The notes under the pieces are model-generated. The model was given only the letters and a program-made list of their open reading frames with translations. It was not told the origin of the DNA and did no database searches. The position numbers and the translations under genes were made by a program. Below, piece by piece: positions 7,576 to 15,874 of a stretch of DNA of 39,381 nucleotides (position 1 is the first letter of the stretch; every line of letters starts with the position of its first letter). Origin of the DNA: Sphingomonas sp. AOB5 (GTDB taxonomy: Bacteria > Pseudomonadota > Alphaproteobacteria > Sphingomonadales > Sphingomonadaceae); NCBI RefSeq assembly GCF_029433115.1, contig NZ_JARNTV010000035.1, positions 1-39,381 on the forward strand, in the 5' to 3' direction.

Positions 7576-8876
7576 TGGCGACCCAGGCGGATAACGTGAC
7601 CGAGGCGCCGAAGGTCGGCTTCTATCGCTGGTACTTCCTGTTCCTGCTGATGACGCTCAACCTGATGCTGATCTGGGACAAGGTGATCCTGACCACCCTG
7701 TTCGAGCCGATCCGCGAGGAATTCGGTGTGACCGACGGTCAGCTCGGCATCATCGGCGGCACCGTCTATGCGATCTTCATGGGCGTGGCGGGGCTACCGC
7801 TCGGCTATCTCGCCGACCGCACTAACAGGCGGAACCTGGCGGCGGGATGCCTGCTGTTCTGGTCGGCGGCGACCGCGGCGTGCGGCATGGCGCAGAACCT
7901 GCCCCAGCTCGTCATGGCGCGGCTGTGCGTTGGCGTGGGCGAGGCGGGCGGCGGGCCTGCCGCGATCTCGATGATCGCCGACCTGTTCGAGCGCCGCCGC
8001 CGTGCGACGGCGATGGCGCTGTTCATGTTCGGCGCGTCGCTTGCCGGGCTGATCAACCTGACCGTGACGTCGAACGTATCGCACGCATGGGGCTGGCGCG
8101 CGGCGCTGCTGGTTGCTGCGGTGCCTGGCGTGGTCATCGCGCTGCTGCTGTTGTTCACCGTACGCGAGCCGGTGCGCGGCGCTTCGGACAAGGTGGTCGC
8201 GCCGCCCAAGGCGCCGCCGCTGCGCGACACGCTGCGCTTCATCGCGAAGCAGAAGTCGCTGGTGTTCATCCTGCTCGGATCGACGCTCAGCTACATCACC
8301 ATCGCGGGGATGAGCAGCTGGACCTTCTCGTTCATCATCCGCGTCCACGAGACGCCGCTGAAGGAGATCGCCTTCCCGCTCGGCATCGGCTTCGTGATCG
8401 GCGGGCTGCTCGGCAATGCGCTGGGCGGATCGCTGGTCGATCACATGGCGCAGCGCGACGAGCGCTGGCGGGTGTGGATCATCGCGATCGGCGCGGTAGT
8501 GTCGGTCGGTGTCGGCGCGGTGTCGGTGATGGTCGGCGACATCACCTCGTTCATCGTGCTGACCGCGACCTTTGCGGGCCTTGCGATCTTCTGGTTCGGA
8601 TCGGCCTCGTCGCTGTCGCAGAGCCTGGTCGAGATCCGCATGCGATCCACCGTGGGCGGCATCTTCTTCCTGCTCAGCAATATGGTCGGATACGGCCTGG
8701 GTCCGGTGATCGTCGGGTTCCTGAGCGACTATTACCAGCCGAGCTTCGGCGAGGAATCGCTGCGCTACGCCATGTTCACGATGGTGTTCTGCAACTGCCT
8801 GTCGGCGCTGGCCTTCTACATGGCCGGACGGTCGCTTCGGAAGGATCTGGATACGGCCGCGGCAGCCGACGCCTAG
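7575..8876 (+). CDS. MFS transporter, 12 membrane segments (spinster/anion-symporter-like)
   Basis: 433 residues. ATG at 7575 shares one base with the previous stop (TGATG), and AGGAGG precedes it by 7 bases; a GTG one codon earlier is less likely. Hydrophobic segments are evenly spread. The MFS motif A between segments 2 and 3 reads GYLADRTNRR, and the segment 4 region reads ARLCVGVGEAGGGPAAISMI. The long cytoplasmic loop after segment 6 (about residues 200-225) contains the conserved arrangement of 6+6 carriers. The N-terminal YRWYFLFLLMTLNLMLIWDK resembles the spinster-like branch common in sphingomonad catabolic clusters. It probably imports a carboxylated aromatic or lipid substrate by proton symport. 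It is translationally coupled to the CoA-ligase gene. Confidence 0.93.
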   Translation: MATQADNVTEAPKVGFYRWYFLFLLMTLNLMLIWDKVILTTLFEPIREEFGVTDGQLGIIGGTVYAIFMGVAGLPLGYLADRTNRRNLAAGCLLFWSAATAACGMAQNLPQLVMARLCVGVGEAGGGPAAISMIADLFERRRRATAMALFMFGASLAGLINLTVTSNVSHAWGWRAALLVAAVPGVVIALLLLFTVREPVRGASDKVVAPPKAPPLRDTLRFIAKQKSLVFILLGSTLSYITIAGMSSWTFSFIIRVHETPLKEIAFPLGIGFVIGGLLGNALGGSLVDHMAQRDERWRVWIIAIGAVVSVGVGAVSVMVGDITSFIVLTATFAGLAIFWFGSASSLSQSLVEIRMRSTVGGIFFLLSNMVGYGLGPVIVGFLSDYYQPSFGEESLRYAMFTMVFCNCLSALAFYMAGRSLRKDLDTAAAADA

Positions 8877-8979
8877 GGCACATTCGGCGGCATGATGACC
8901 GTTATTCGATGTAACAATTATTCGTCCGGCCGCGCCGCTCCTACCACCATTTCATGACCGGATCCGATCCGGCGGACTG

Positions 8980-11463
8980 GTGGAGCGGATGGAGCAGGCG
9001 TTGCTGGACACGGTATCGGATATGGGAACCGAAGGTTCGGCCGGCCTCGCGCTGACGCCGCGCATCCAGGCGATGCTGGATGCGTTCCGCACCAACAGCG
9101 ATCCGATCCCGGTCGGCATCGCCAAGGCGCTGATCACCACCGAGGCATTCCGTGAAACCGAAGGCCGGCCGCAGGTGATCCGTTGCGCCCATGCCTTCGC
9201 CCGCGTGCTGGACGAAGTGCCGATTTTCATTGCGCCCGACGACATGCTGGCGGGCAATCTCGCCAGCAAGCCGGGCGGGGTCGAGCTGAGCTGCTTCTGG
9301 GCGACATGGCCCGAGGCGGAACTGGACGCGCTGAACAGCGGCGGCTTTATCGTCGAGGATTCGGACCGCCCCGCGATCGCGGCGATGAACGACTATTGGC
9401 GCACCCGTTCGCTCACCTCGCGCATGACCTCGCTCTACGACGACAACCGGTTGTGGCCCTATGCCCAGCTTGGCGTCGTCCTGCCGCCCTTCCGCAGCAA
9501 GGAAGAGGGCTGGGGGCCGGGCGGAATGCTCGGCGTCGGCTATGGCATCCATCACGAGATCAGCCAGATCATCGGCGTGTTCCGCATCGACCAGGTGATC
9601 GAGCGCGGGCTGGACGCGATGATCGCCGAAGCCCGCGCCGAGCGCGATGCGACCCGGCTGATGTCGGCGGACGCGGTCGAGAAGATCGACATGCTCGACG
9701 GCGTGATCATGGCGCTGGAAGCGATGGTCCGCTTTGCCGCCCGCTTTGCCGCCGAGGCCGACAGGCTGGCGGATTCGGAGACCGATCCGGCGCGTCGCGA
9801 CGAGCTTCGCGTCATTGCGGAGATGTGCCGTCACGTACCCGCAAAGCCTGCGCGGACCTTCCGCGAGGCGATGCAGTCGCTGTGGTTCGCGGTGCTCGGC
9901 CTGTTGCCTTCGGGCGTGCTCTCGTACGGCCGATTCGACGATTATATGCTGCCCTATTACGAGGCGGATATCGCCGCGGGGCGGATCACCGACGCCGAAG
10001 TGATCGAGCTGCTGGCATGGTTGCGGATCAAGGATTCGGGGATCGTCATCACTGCGGGGCAGACGCACCGCAGCAAATATGGCGGCTTCGCCAAATGGCA
10101 TAACCTCGGCATCGGCGGGCAGAATGCGGACGGCAGCGACGCGACCAGCGCGCTCTCCTATCTGCTGCTCGAAGCCGCGAAGCTTTGCCCGACGCCGCAT
10201 CCGACGCTGACGATGCGCGTGCATGAAGGCACGCCCGAACCGCTGATGCGCGAGGCGCTGAAGCTGATCGGCACCGGCATCGGCGTGCCTTCGATGATCG
10301 GGGATGAAAGCTCGATCCAGTTTCTGGTCAAGGAAGGCGTGCCGCTGGAAACTGCGCGCGGCTATGGCGTCGCGGGGTGCCTGGGCATCAACATTCCGGG
10401 CCAGTCGCGCACCATCGCCTGGCCGATGTTCACCGTGCCGCTGGTGCTGCAGTTCGCGATCCATGGCGGCGTCGATCCGCGCTCGGGCGAGCAGGTCGGG
10501 CCGGTCACGACGAAGCTGGCCGAATGCGGCAGCTACGAAGCGTTTCTCGACGGGTTCAAGACCCAGCTTGGTCATTTCCTCGAGCTGCAGGCCGAGTTCA
10601 ATAACGTCACGATGCGCGCCTATGCCGAGCGTTTCCCGCAGACGGTGGAGACCGCGCTGTCGGACGGGCTGATCCAGTCGGGCAAGAATATCCTCGGCCA
10701 TCCGCTGCCGTTCGAAAACGGATCGTGCCTCAATCCCATCGGGATGATCAACGCGTCGGATTCGCTCGCCGCGCTCAAGTCGGTGGTGTTCGAGCGCAAG
10801 CTGGCGACGCCTGCCGAGTTCGCCGCGGCACTCGCATCCAACTGGGCGGGTGAGCGTGGGGCAGAGCTTCGCGCGCTGGCGCTGGCTGCGCCGAAATATG
10901 GCAATGACGATGACGCCGCCGATCTGATCGCAGCCGATCTCTATGCCTTCTGGGCCGATCGCGGCACCGCGCTGACCACCACCTATGGCGGCAATTTCAA
11001 GGTCGCCTCGATCAGCATCGGCACCTCGACCATTCCGGGCGGTGCCGCGACCGGCGCAACGCCGGACGGCCGCATGGCGGGCGAGGCGCTGGCGGATGAA
11101 TCGCTGTCGCCGATGCGCGGTCGCGACACCAGTGGCATCCATGCCCTGCTGCGCAGCGCGCTGAAGATCGATCAGGCGCGATACCAGGCCATGTCGCTCG
11201 ACCTTCGCTTCCATCCCGAAGCGCTGGACGGCGACGAGCGGTTGGCGGCGGTGAGCAGGCTGGTCCGCGACTATTTCGCCGCGGGCGGCAAGCACATGCA
11301 GTTCAACGTGCTCGATACCGACGCACTGCTCGACGCCCAGACCAATCCCGATGCGCATCCGGGCGAGATCGTCCGCATCGGCGGGTGCAGCGCCTTTTTC
11401 GTCGGGCTGACCCCGGCGGCGCAGCACGATGTCCTGAATCGTACCGAGTACCGTGAAATCTGA
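8980..11463 (+). CDS. Glycyl radical enzyme (pyruvate formate-lyase/dehydratase superfamily) homologue with altered motifs
   Basis: 827 residues from GTG at 8980 (ATG at 8989 is an equally possible start; neither has a strong binding site). The whole GRE fold is present: RIQAMLDAF and ETEGRPQVIRCAHAF at the N-terminus, GATPDGRMAGEALADESLSP, and a C-terminal glycyl-radical domain with HMQFNVLDTDALLDAQ. The active-site loop is GVAGCLGINIPG: Cys467 is kept, but the second Cys of PFL and the Glu of the dehydratase GCVE motif are replaced by Leu-Gly. The radical motif, usually RV-x-GY, reads RIGGCS (Gly802, then Cys803 instead of Tyr). No radical-SAM activase gene is in the window. The gene sits in a run with an MFS carrier and a TonB receptor in a probably aerobic bacterium. 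The reaction is unknown; C-C or C-O lyase chemistry on an imported substrate would be the family default. Confidence 0.9.
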   Translation: MERMEQALLDTVSDMGTEGSAGLALTPRIQAMLDAFRTNSDPIPVGIAKALITTEAFRETEGRPQVIRCAHAFARVLDEVPIFIAPDDMLAGNLASKPGGVELSCFWATWPEAELDALNSGGFIVEDSDRPAIAAMNDYWRTRSLTSRMTSLYDDNRLWPYAQLGVVLPPFRSKEEGWGPGGMLGVGYGIHHEISQIIGVFRIDQVIERGLDAMIAEARAERDATRLMSADAVEKIDMLDGVIMALEAMVRFAARFAAEADRLADSETDPARRDELRVIAEMCRHVPAKPARTFREAMQSLWFAVLGLLPSGVLSYGRFDDYMLPYYEADIAAGRITDAEVIELLAWLRIKDSGIVITAGQTHRSKYGGFAKWHNLGIGGQNADGSDATSALSYLLLEAAKLCPTPHPTLTMRVHEGTPEPLMREALKLIGTGIGVPSMIGDESSIQFLVKEGVPLETARGYGVAGCLGINIPGQSRTIAWPMFTVPLVLQFAIHGGVDPRSGEQVGPVTTKLAECGSYEAFLDGFKTQLGHFLELQAEFNNVTMRAYAERFPQTVETALSDGLIQSGKNILGHPLPFENGSCLNPIGMINASDSLAALKSVVFERKLATPAEFAAALASNWAGERGAELRALALAAPKYGNDDDAADLIAADLYAFWADRGTALTTTYGGNFKVASISIGTSTIPGGAATGATPDGRMAGEALADESLSPMRGRDTSGIHALLRSALKIDQARYQAMSLDLRFHPEALDGDERLAAVSRLVRDYFAAGGKHMQFNVLDTDALLDAQTNPDAHPGEIVRIGGCSAFFVGLTPAAQHDVLNRTEYREI

Positions 11464-11530
11464 AGAAGCAGGTCCGTCGCTAACAGGCGTAACAACGCGC
11501 GCGGCGGTTCCCAAGGGAGGGAGAGAGAAG

Positions 11531-13840
11531 ATGAAGGCAATGACCATGAACAAGATCCGCCGCACGATGCTGTGCATGTCGAGCCTGGCAGCGGTTGCGC
11601 TTGCCACCCCCGCACTGGCGCAGGACGCCCCGGCCGATGCCGGGCAGGCGGCTGCGCCCGCGGAGGACGACGGCACCAATCAGGATATCGTGGTGACCGC
11701 GCAGCGGCGCGAGGAGCGGCTTCAGCAGGTGCCGATCTCGGTCAGCGCCTTCTCGTCGGCGGCGCTCGAGGATCGCGGCGTCACCAATCTGCGCAACATC
11801 ACCCAGTTCGTGCCGAATATCGAGCTGAGCGTCAGCAACCGGCCGACCGCGGGCGGATCGGCCTATGCCGCTTGGATCCGCGGCGTCGGCACCGGCGACT
11901 ATGCGTTCCCGACCGATCCGGGCATCGGCCTGTATCTCGACAACGTCTATATGGCGCGCACGCTGGGCGGCCTGATGACCCTGTCGGACATCGAGCGCGT
12001 CGAAGTGCTGCGCGGGCCGCAGGGCACGCTCTATGGCCGCAACACGATCGGCGGCGCGGTGAACATCGTCACCCGTGCGCCGGTGCTGACCGGTCCGGTG
12101 ACCGGCGAGGTATTGGGCCGCGGCGGCACCTGGGGCCGGATCGATGGCAGCGCCAGCATCTCGGCGCCGCTGATCGACGGCGTGCTGGGCATCAAGCTCT
12201 CCGCCGGCAGCTTCAATCAGGGCGGCGTCGGCCGGCGCCTGCTCACCGGCGAGCGGATGAACAACGAAAGCCGCCTGGTCTTCCGCGGCGGTGTGCTGTT
12301 CCAGCCGACCGCCAATCTGACCATCGATATCCGCGGCGATTACAGCACCCAGCGCAACAATGGCGAGCTGGCGCAGGTGGCGCAGTACCGCACTACGCCC
12401 GCCGCGGTCGCGCGCTACAACACCTTCGCGGCGCCGGTCCGCGCCGCCGAGCTCGGCCTGCCGGTCGGCTCGGTCTACGACGCCCGCTGGGTCGCGCCGG
12501 ATGGCTATTCGACCTATTCGAACAGCCCGGTTCAGGACGATTACAACACCGGCGGCGTATCCGGCGTTGTGACCTGGGACGTGGCCGACAATGTCTCGCT
12601 CAAGTCGATCACCGCGTGGCGCCAGATCGACACCCATATCCGCGTCGATGGCGACAACAGCCCGTTCATCATCGCATCGACCAACGAGACGTTCAGCGAC
12701 CAGCAGTTCAGCCAGGAATTCCAGTTCAATGCGAGCTTCTGGGACAACCGGATGAAGTTTGTCGCGGGCCTGTTCTATTTCCGCGAGACCGGCGACAACT
12801 GGAAGTACAGCGAGAATTTCCACGGCGTGTATCAGGTCACCGGCGTGGCGAGCGATGCGCGCGACACGCTGACCACCCAGCATTACGAAGCCAAGAGCTA
12901 TGCCGCCTTCTGGCAGCTCGATGCGGAAGTGCTGCCGACCGTGACCATCACGCTGGGCGGCCGCCTGAACCGCGACGAGAAGACCTTCGACATGATGGTC
13001 CGCCTGCCGGAGCGCAACGGCGTGTCGGTGCCTTTCTCCAGCCGCAGTGCCGACTGGGATTCCTTCACGCCCAAGGTAGGCCTGAACTGGAAGCCGACCG
13101 ACGATCTGATGTTCTACGGCAGCTATTCGCAGGGCTTCAAGAGCGGCGGCTTCGGCCTGCCGACCGCGACCTCGCCGACTACTGCTTATAATCCCGAGAC
13201 GCTGAGCACGGCCGAGATCGGGGTGAAGTCACAATGGTTCGACCGGCACCTGACGCTGAACCTGGCGCTGTGGACGAGCGACTGGAAGGACATCCAGTTC
13301 AACATCATCGTGCCGACCGGCACGGGTCAGGTGAACATCACCCAGAATGGCGGCAGCGCGCGGCTGAAGGGGTTCGAGGCGGAAGTGAACGCCCGTACCG
13401 GCTTCGGCCTCTCGTTCAATCTGGGCGTGGGCTACACGGAGTCCCACTTCTATCATCTGGCGTCCGGTGCGGCCGCTGTCGGCATCACGCTGGCTTCGCC
13501 ACTGCCGCACATTCCGCGCTGGACGATCGCGCCGGGCGTGCAGTTCCAGACCGACAGCAATCTGGGCCGGTTCACCCTGCGCGGCGACCTTCACTATCGC
13601 AGCGAGCAGTTCCTCACGATCGGCGATCCGACGTCGTTCGAGAAGGGCTATGCGCTGCTGTCCGCCCGTGTCTCGTTCGAGCCCAAGGCGCTGTCGGGAT
13701 GGGAGTTCGGCGTGGAAGCCAACAACATCACCGACCAGCGCTATCTGGTCTACAGCCAGAACGCGACGGCGTTCGGCATCCAGATCGAAGTGCCCGGCGA
13801 GCGCCGCACGGTGAACTTCACGGCGCGGAAGAAGTTCTGA
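11531..13840 (+). CDS. TonB-dependent outer-membrane receptor
   Basis: 769 residues. ATG at 11531 follows GGGAGGGAGAGAG; upstream in-frame codons lie in the preceding gene's tail. A signal peptide (MNKIRRTMLCMSSLAAVALATPALAQ) is clear. The mature start has an acidic, Pro/Ala-rich stretch and DIVVTAQRREERLQQVP, which serves as TonB box and plug start. RVEVLRGPQGTLYGRNTIGGAVNIV is the plug core (about residues 155-180), shown here only in pieces: EVLRGPQGTLYGRN. The rest is a 22-strand barrel ending in a C-terminal Phe, as expected for Bam recognition. It uses energy from TonB-ExbBD to import a bulky ligand. The gene lies 67 bp after the GRE homologue and overlaps the next gene by 1 base (TGATG), so it is part of the same unit. 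Confidence 0.95.
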   Translation: MKAMTMNKIRRTMLCMSSLAAVALATPALAQDAPADAGQAAAPAEDDGTNQDIVVTAQRREERLQQVPISVSAFSSAALEDRGVTNLRNITQFVPNIELSVSNRPTAGGSAYAAWIRGVGTGDYAFPTDPGIGLYLDNVYMARTLGGLMTLSDIERVEVLRGPQGTLYGRNTIGGAVNIVTRAPVLTGPVTGEVLGRGGTWGRIDGSASISAPLIDGVLGIKLSAGSFNQGGVGRRLLTGERMNNESRLVFRGGVLFQPTANLTIDIRGDYSTQRNNGELAQVAQYRTTPAAVARYNTFAAPVRAAELGLPVGSVYDARWVAPDGYSTYSNSPVQDDYNTGGVSGVVTWDVADNVSLKSITAWRQIDTHIRVDGDNSPFIIASTNETFSDQQFSQEFQFNASFWDNRMKFVAGLFYFRETGDNWKYSENFHGVYQVTGVASDARDTLTTQHYEAKSYAAFWQLDAEVLPTVTITLGGRLNRDEKTFDMMVRLPERNGVSVPFSSRSADWDSFTPKVGLNWKPTDDLMFYGSYSQGFKSGGFGLPTATSPTTAYNPETLSTAEIGVKSQWFDRHLTLNLALWTSDWKDIQFNIIVPTGTGQVNITQNGGSARLKGFEAEVNARTGFGLSFNLGVGYTESHFYHLASGAAAVGITLASPLPHIPRWTIAPGVQFQTDSNLGRFTLRGDLHYRSEQFLTIGDPTSFEKGYALLSARVSFEPKALSGWEFGVEANNITDQRYLVYSQNATAFGIQIEVPGERRTVNFTARKKF

Positions 13841-14832
13841 TGCGTCTCACGGATATCGGAGGCGGGCTGCCGCCCGTCTCCGCCATCTCGCTGGGTTCGT
13901 GGAATACCTTCTCGCGGATCACCTTCGAGGAGAATCTGACGCTGATCGAACGGGCGATGGACCTTGGGGTCAATCTGTTCGACGTCGGCTATTACTGGGA
14001 CAAGCCGCATACCGAGCTGATCTTCGCGCGGGTGCTGCAGGTGCTGGCACGGCCGCGCGACAGCTATATGGTCGCGGAGAAATTGTGGCTGTGGGATTAT
14101 CCGCAGCAGAGCTTCCTCGACCAGCTCAAGGGATCGCTGCTGCGGCTGGGGCTGGATCATGTCGATCTGGTGATGGTCTCGCGGCCACTGCCCGAAATGG
14201 ATTTCGACGCGTTCTGCGACGAGGTGGTCGATCTGGTCGATCGCGGCCTTGCGCGGGCATGGGGCGTGACCAACTGGGATCCGGAGCAGATCGCACATGC
14301 ACAGGCGCGGCTGGGTGCTGCCGGGCGGCCGACGCCGCGGCTGGTGCAGCTCCAGTATAATCTCGCGCGGCGCGGCATCGTCGAGACGCCGGGCTATGAC
14401 GCGCTGTTCGCGGCGGGGGACATCCATCTGTGCGCAGCGCATACGATGGAGGGCGGGATCATCGCCGGGCACCTCAATCGCGACCGGGTGAACCCGAGCG
14501 ACATGGCGGCAGGCGTGGTGCCCAACGAGCGCAACATCGCGCGCGACGCAGGCGGCATCCGCGAGACGATCCGCGAGAATCAGGCGCTGCTCGAAACCAT
14601 CGCGAAGCGGTTCGACGCGACTCCTGCGCAGATCGCCATTGCGACCGTGCTGGCCAATCCGGGCGTCGGCACCGCGCTGATCGGGGTGACCAAGGTGTCC
14701 GACCTTGAGGACGATATCGGCGCGATCCGGCTGGTGAGCGAACGGCGCGCGGAACTGCTGGAAGCGGTCGAGCCGTTGCGGCTCGACGGGGTGGCGCACC
14801 CCAAGCGCTTCAATCCGCATAACGACGAATGA
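13840..14832 (+). CDS. Aldo/keto reductase family protein lacking the catalytic His
   Basis: 330 residues starting at ATG 13840, one base into the TonB receptor stop. It has the AKR (beta/alpha)8 outline. The tetrad region shows Asp48 (NLFDVGYYWD), Tyr51/Tyr52 and Lys81 (VAEKLW), but the strand that normally ends in His (D-L-x-x-x-H) reads HVDLVMVSRP, giving Ser114. C-terminal cofactor-binding features remain (TALIGVTKVSDLEDD). The family reduces carbonyls or oxidises alcohols with NADPH; loss of His usually weakens or changes reductase activity, so the enzyme may do lyase, isomerase or dehydrogenase-like chemistry instead, or be specialised in potassium-channel beta-like fashion. It is coupled to the receptor before it and the SDR after it. 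Confidence 0.85.
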   Translation: MRLTDIGGGLPPVSAISLGSWNTFSRITFEENLTLIERAMDLGVNLFDVGYYWDKPHTELIFARVLQVLARPRDSYMVAEKLWLWDYPQQSFLDQLKGSLLRLGLDHVDLVMVSRPLPEMDFDAFCDEVVDLVDRGLARAWGVTNWDPEQIAHAQARLGAAGRPTPRLVQLQYNLARRGIVETPGYDALFAAGDIHLCAAHTMEGGIIAGHLNRDRVNPSDMAAGVVPNERNIARDAGGIRETIRENQALLETIAKRFDATPAQIAIATVLANPGVGTALIGVTKVSDLEDDIGAIRLVSERRAELLEAVEPLRLDGVAHPKRFNPHNDE

Positions 14833-15518
14833 GCGAGTTCGCCGGTAAGGTCGCGGTGGTGACCGGTGGAGCCGGCGGGATCGGTGCGGCGGTGGCCGCG
14901 GGGCTGCGCGAGGCCGGGTGCGTGGTCGTCGCATTCGATATTGCGGGCGAGGCCGAGCGGGTCGACGTGACCGATCCGGTCGCGGTCATCCAGGCGATGG
15001 ACCGCGTCGCCGAGGCGCATGGCGGGATCGATATCCTGATCAACAATGCCGGGGGTGGGCCGCGCGGATCGGTTGCCATGTTGACCATCGCAGATTGGCG
15101 GGCATCGCTGGCGCTCAATCTGGACTCGGCCTTCTACTGTCTGAGCGCGGTGCTGCCGCATCTGTGCGCGCGAGGCGGCGGGACGGTGGTGAACATCGCG
15201 TCGCTGGCCGGCAAATCGGTGTCGAAGGTCGGCGGCGCGGGCTATGCGGCGGGCAAGGCCGGGCTGCTTGGACTGACCCGGCAGGCAGCGGCGGAGCTGG
15301 CGAGCGAGAATATCCGGGTCAACGCGGTTTGCCCGGGGCCGGTGCGGACACCGATGGCCGGCGCGTCGAGCCGGTTCGGGGCGCTGATGCCGCTGGGCCG
15401 CGTGGCCGAAGCGGAGGAGGTGGCGCAGGCGGTACTGTTCCTCGCCGGGCCGCGATCCGGCATGTGCACCGGGACCTCGATCGACGTCGATGGCGGGCTG
15501 AGCGTGCGGCTGGATTGA
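14829..15518 (+). CDS. SDR-family NAD(P)-dependent oxidoreductase
   Basis: 229 residues, ATG overlapping the previous stop by 4 bases (ATGA). Classical SDR motifs are in order: VVTGGAGGIGAAVA (cofactor glycine loop, about residues 10-23), a short acidic residue after strand 2 (AFDIAG) that favours NAD, INNAGGGP, the Ser of NIASLAGKS, and YAAGKAG with the catalytic Tyr and Lys. The tail has GRVAEAEEVAQAVLFLAGP and TGTSIDVDGGLS, standard for the fabG-like group. It likely oxidises a secondary alcohol made or imported by the upstream genes. It is the last gene of the plus-strand run; the palindromes at 15562-15637 follow 44 bases later. Confidence 0.92.
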   Translation: MSEFAGKVAVVTGGAGGIGAAVAAGLREAGCVVVAFDIAGEAERVDVTDPVAVIQAMDRVAEAHGGIDILINNAGGGPRGSVAMLTIADWRASLALNLDSAFYCLSAVLPHLCARGGGTVVNIASLAGKSVSKVGGAGYAAGKAGLLGLTRQAAAELASENIRVNAVCPGPVRTPMAGASSRFGALMPLGRVAEAEEVAQAVLFLAGPRSGMCTGTSIDVDGGLSVRLD

Positions 15519-15561
15519 GGCCCGTTAGACGCCGGTCCTATCGCGACAGGTTGAGTGAATT

Positions 15562-15637
15562 GTGCTCCGGCGAAGGCCGGAGCGCTGGCGGTCAACGCTT
15601 CGCGATACGTCCAACGCTCCGGCCTTCGCCGGAGCAC
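15562..15637. repeat. REP-like doublet of inverted palindromes
   Basis: Two copies of a 23-bp element (15562-15584 and, reversed, 15615-15637) are exact reverse complements 30 bases apart. Each copy is itself a hairpin with an 8-bp stem GCTCCGGC/GCCGGAGC and a GAAG or CTTC loop. Such paired GC-rich palindromes are typical REP/BIME-type elements. The arrangement after the SDR stop suggests a role in transcription end or mRNA protection. Confidence 0.75.
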
Positions 15638-15837
15638 GGCAATCTATCGCAACGGGACAATCCTCAAATTGTCAGGGTCGCGGAAGTGCGGCTATTCGTG
15701 ACCTTTGGCGGAGGGGAAATGGTCATTTCGCGCATGGCGTGGAGCGCCATGCCGGACGGGTATCGACGGTTCAAAGAGCCAGTGCCGTAACCGAGCAGGC
15801 GAAATCCAACATTTCAAGCATTGCCGATGTGGAGGTG

Positions 15838-15859
15838 GTTTCTCGACTTCGCTCGAAAC
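15838..15859. repeat. Imperfect palindrome, second REP-like type
   Basis: GTTTC...GAAAC arms flank TCGACTTCGCTCGA, forming an imperfect stem-loop of 22 bases just 15 bases past the stop codon of the minus-strand aldo/keto reductase. Its sequence resembles small dispersed palindromes that I recall from sphingomonad genomes, so it may be a repeat and a transcription end. Only one copy is in the window. Confidence 0.45.
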
Positions 15860-15874
15860 GAACGGTGGCTTGCG

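Larger units (their letters stand above)
15519..15874. other. Gene-free 356-bp region with palindromic elements
   Basis: This stretch between convergent genes contains no credible reading frame. It holds a 23-bp inverted-repeat pair (15562-15584 and 15615-15637), a short perfect hairpin GCATGGCG-N5-CGCCATGC at 15732-15752, and an imperfect palindrome at 15838-15859. The hairpins may end transcription from both sides. The rest shows no structure that I can name. Confidence 0.6.

Noticed and set aside
8902..8924. TTATTCG direct repeat before the GRE homologue as another copy of the regulon site
   Set aside because: It lacks the TTCCGG/CCGGAA halves and is a direct rather than inverted repeat; it may still be a promoter element but I cannot support it.
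8941..11679. 912-residue open frame on minus, antisense to the GRE homologue
   Set aside because: Composition is Arg/His/Gly/Ala-rich and low in structure; the plus frame matches a whole protein family from end to end.
11480..12883. 467-residue frame on minus inside the first TonB receptor gene
   Set aside because: Shadow frame; no binding site, no recognisable domain, and it lies wholly within a well-supported gene.
15562..15637. CRISPR array
   Set aside because: Only two copies, in inverted orientation and each self-complementary, without regular spacers or cas genes.
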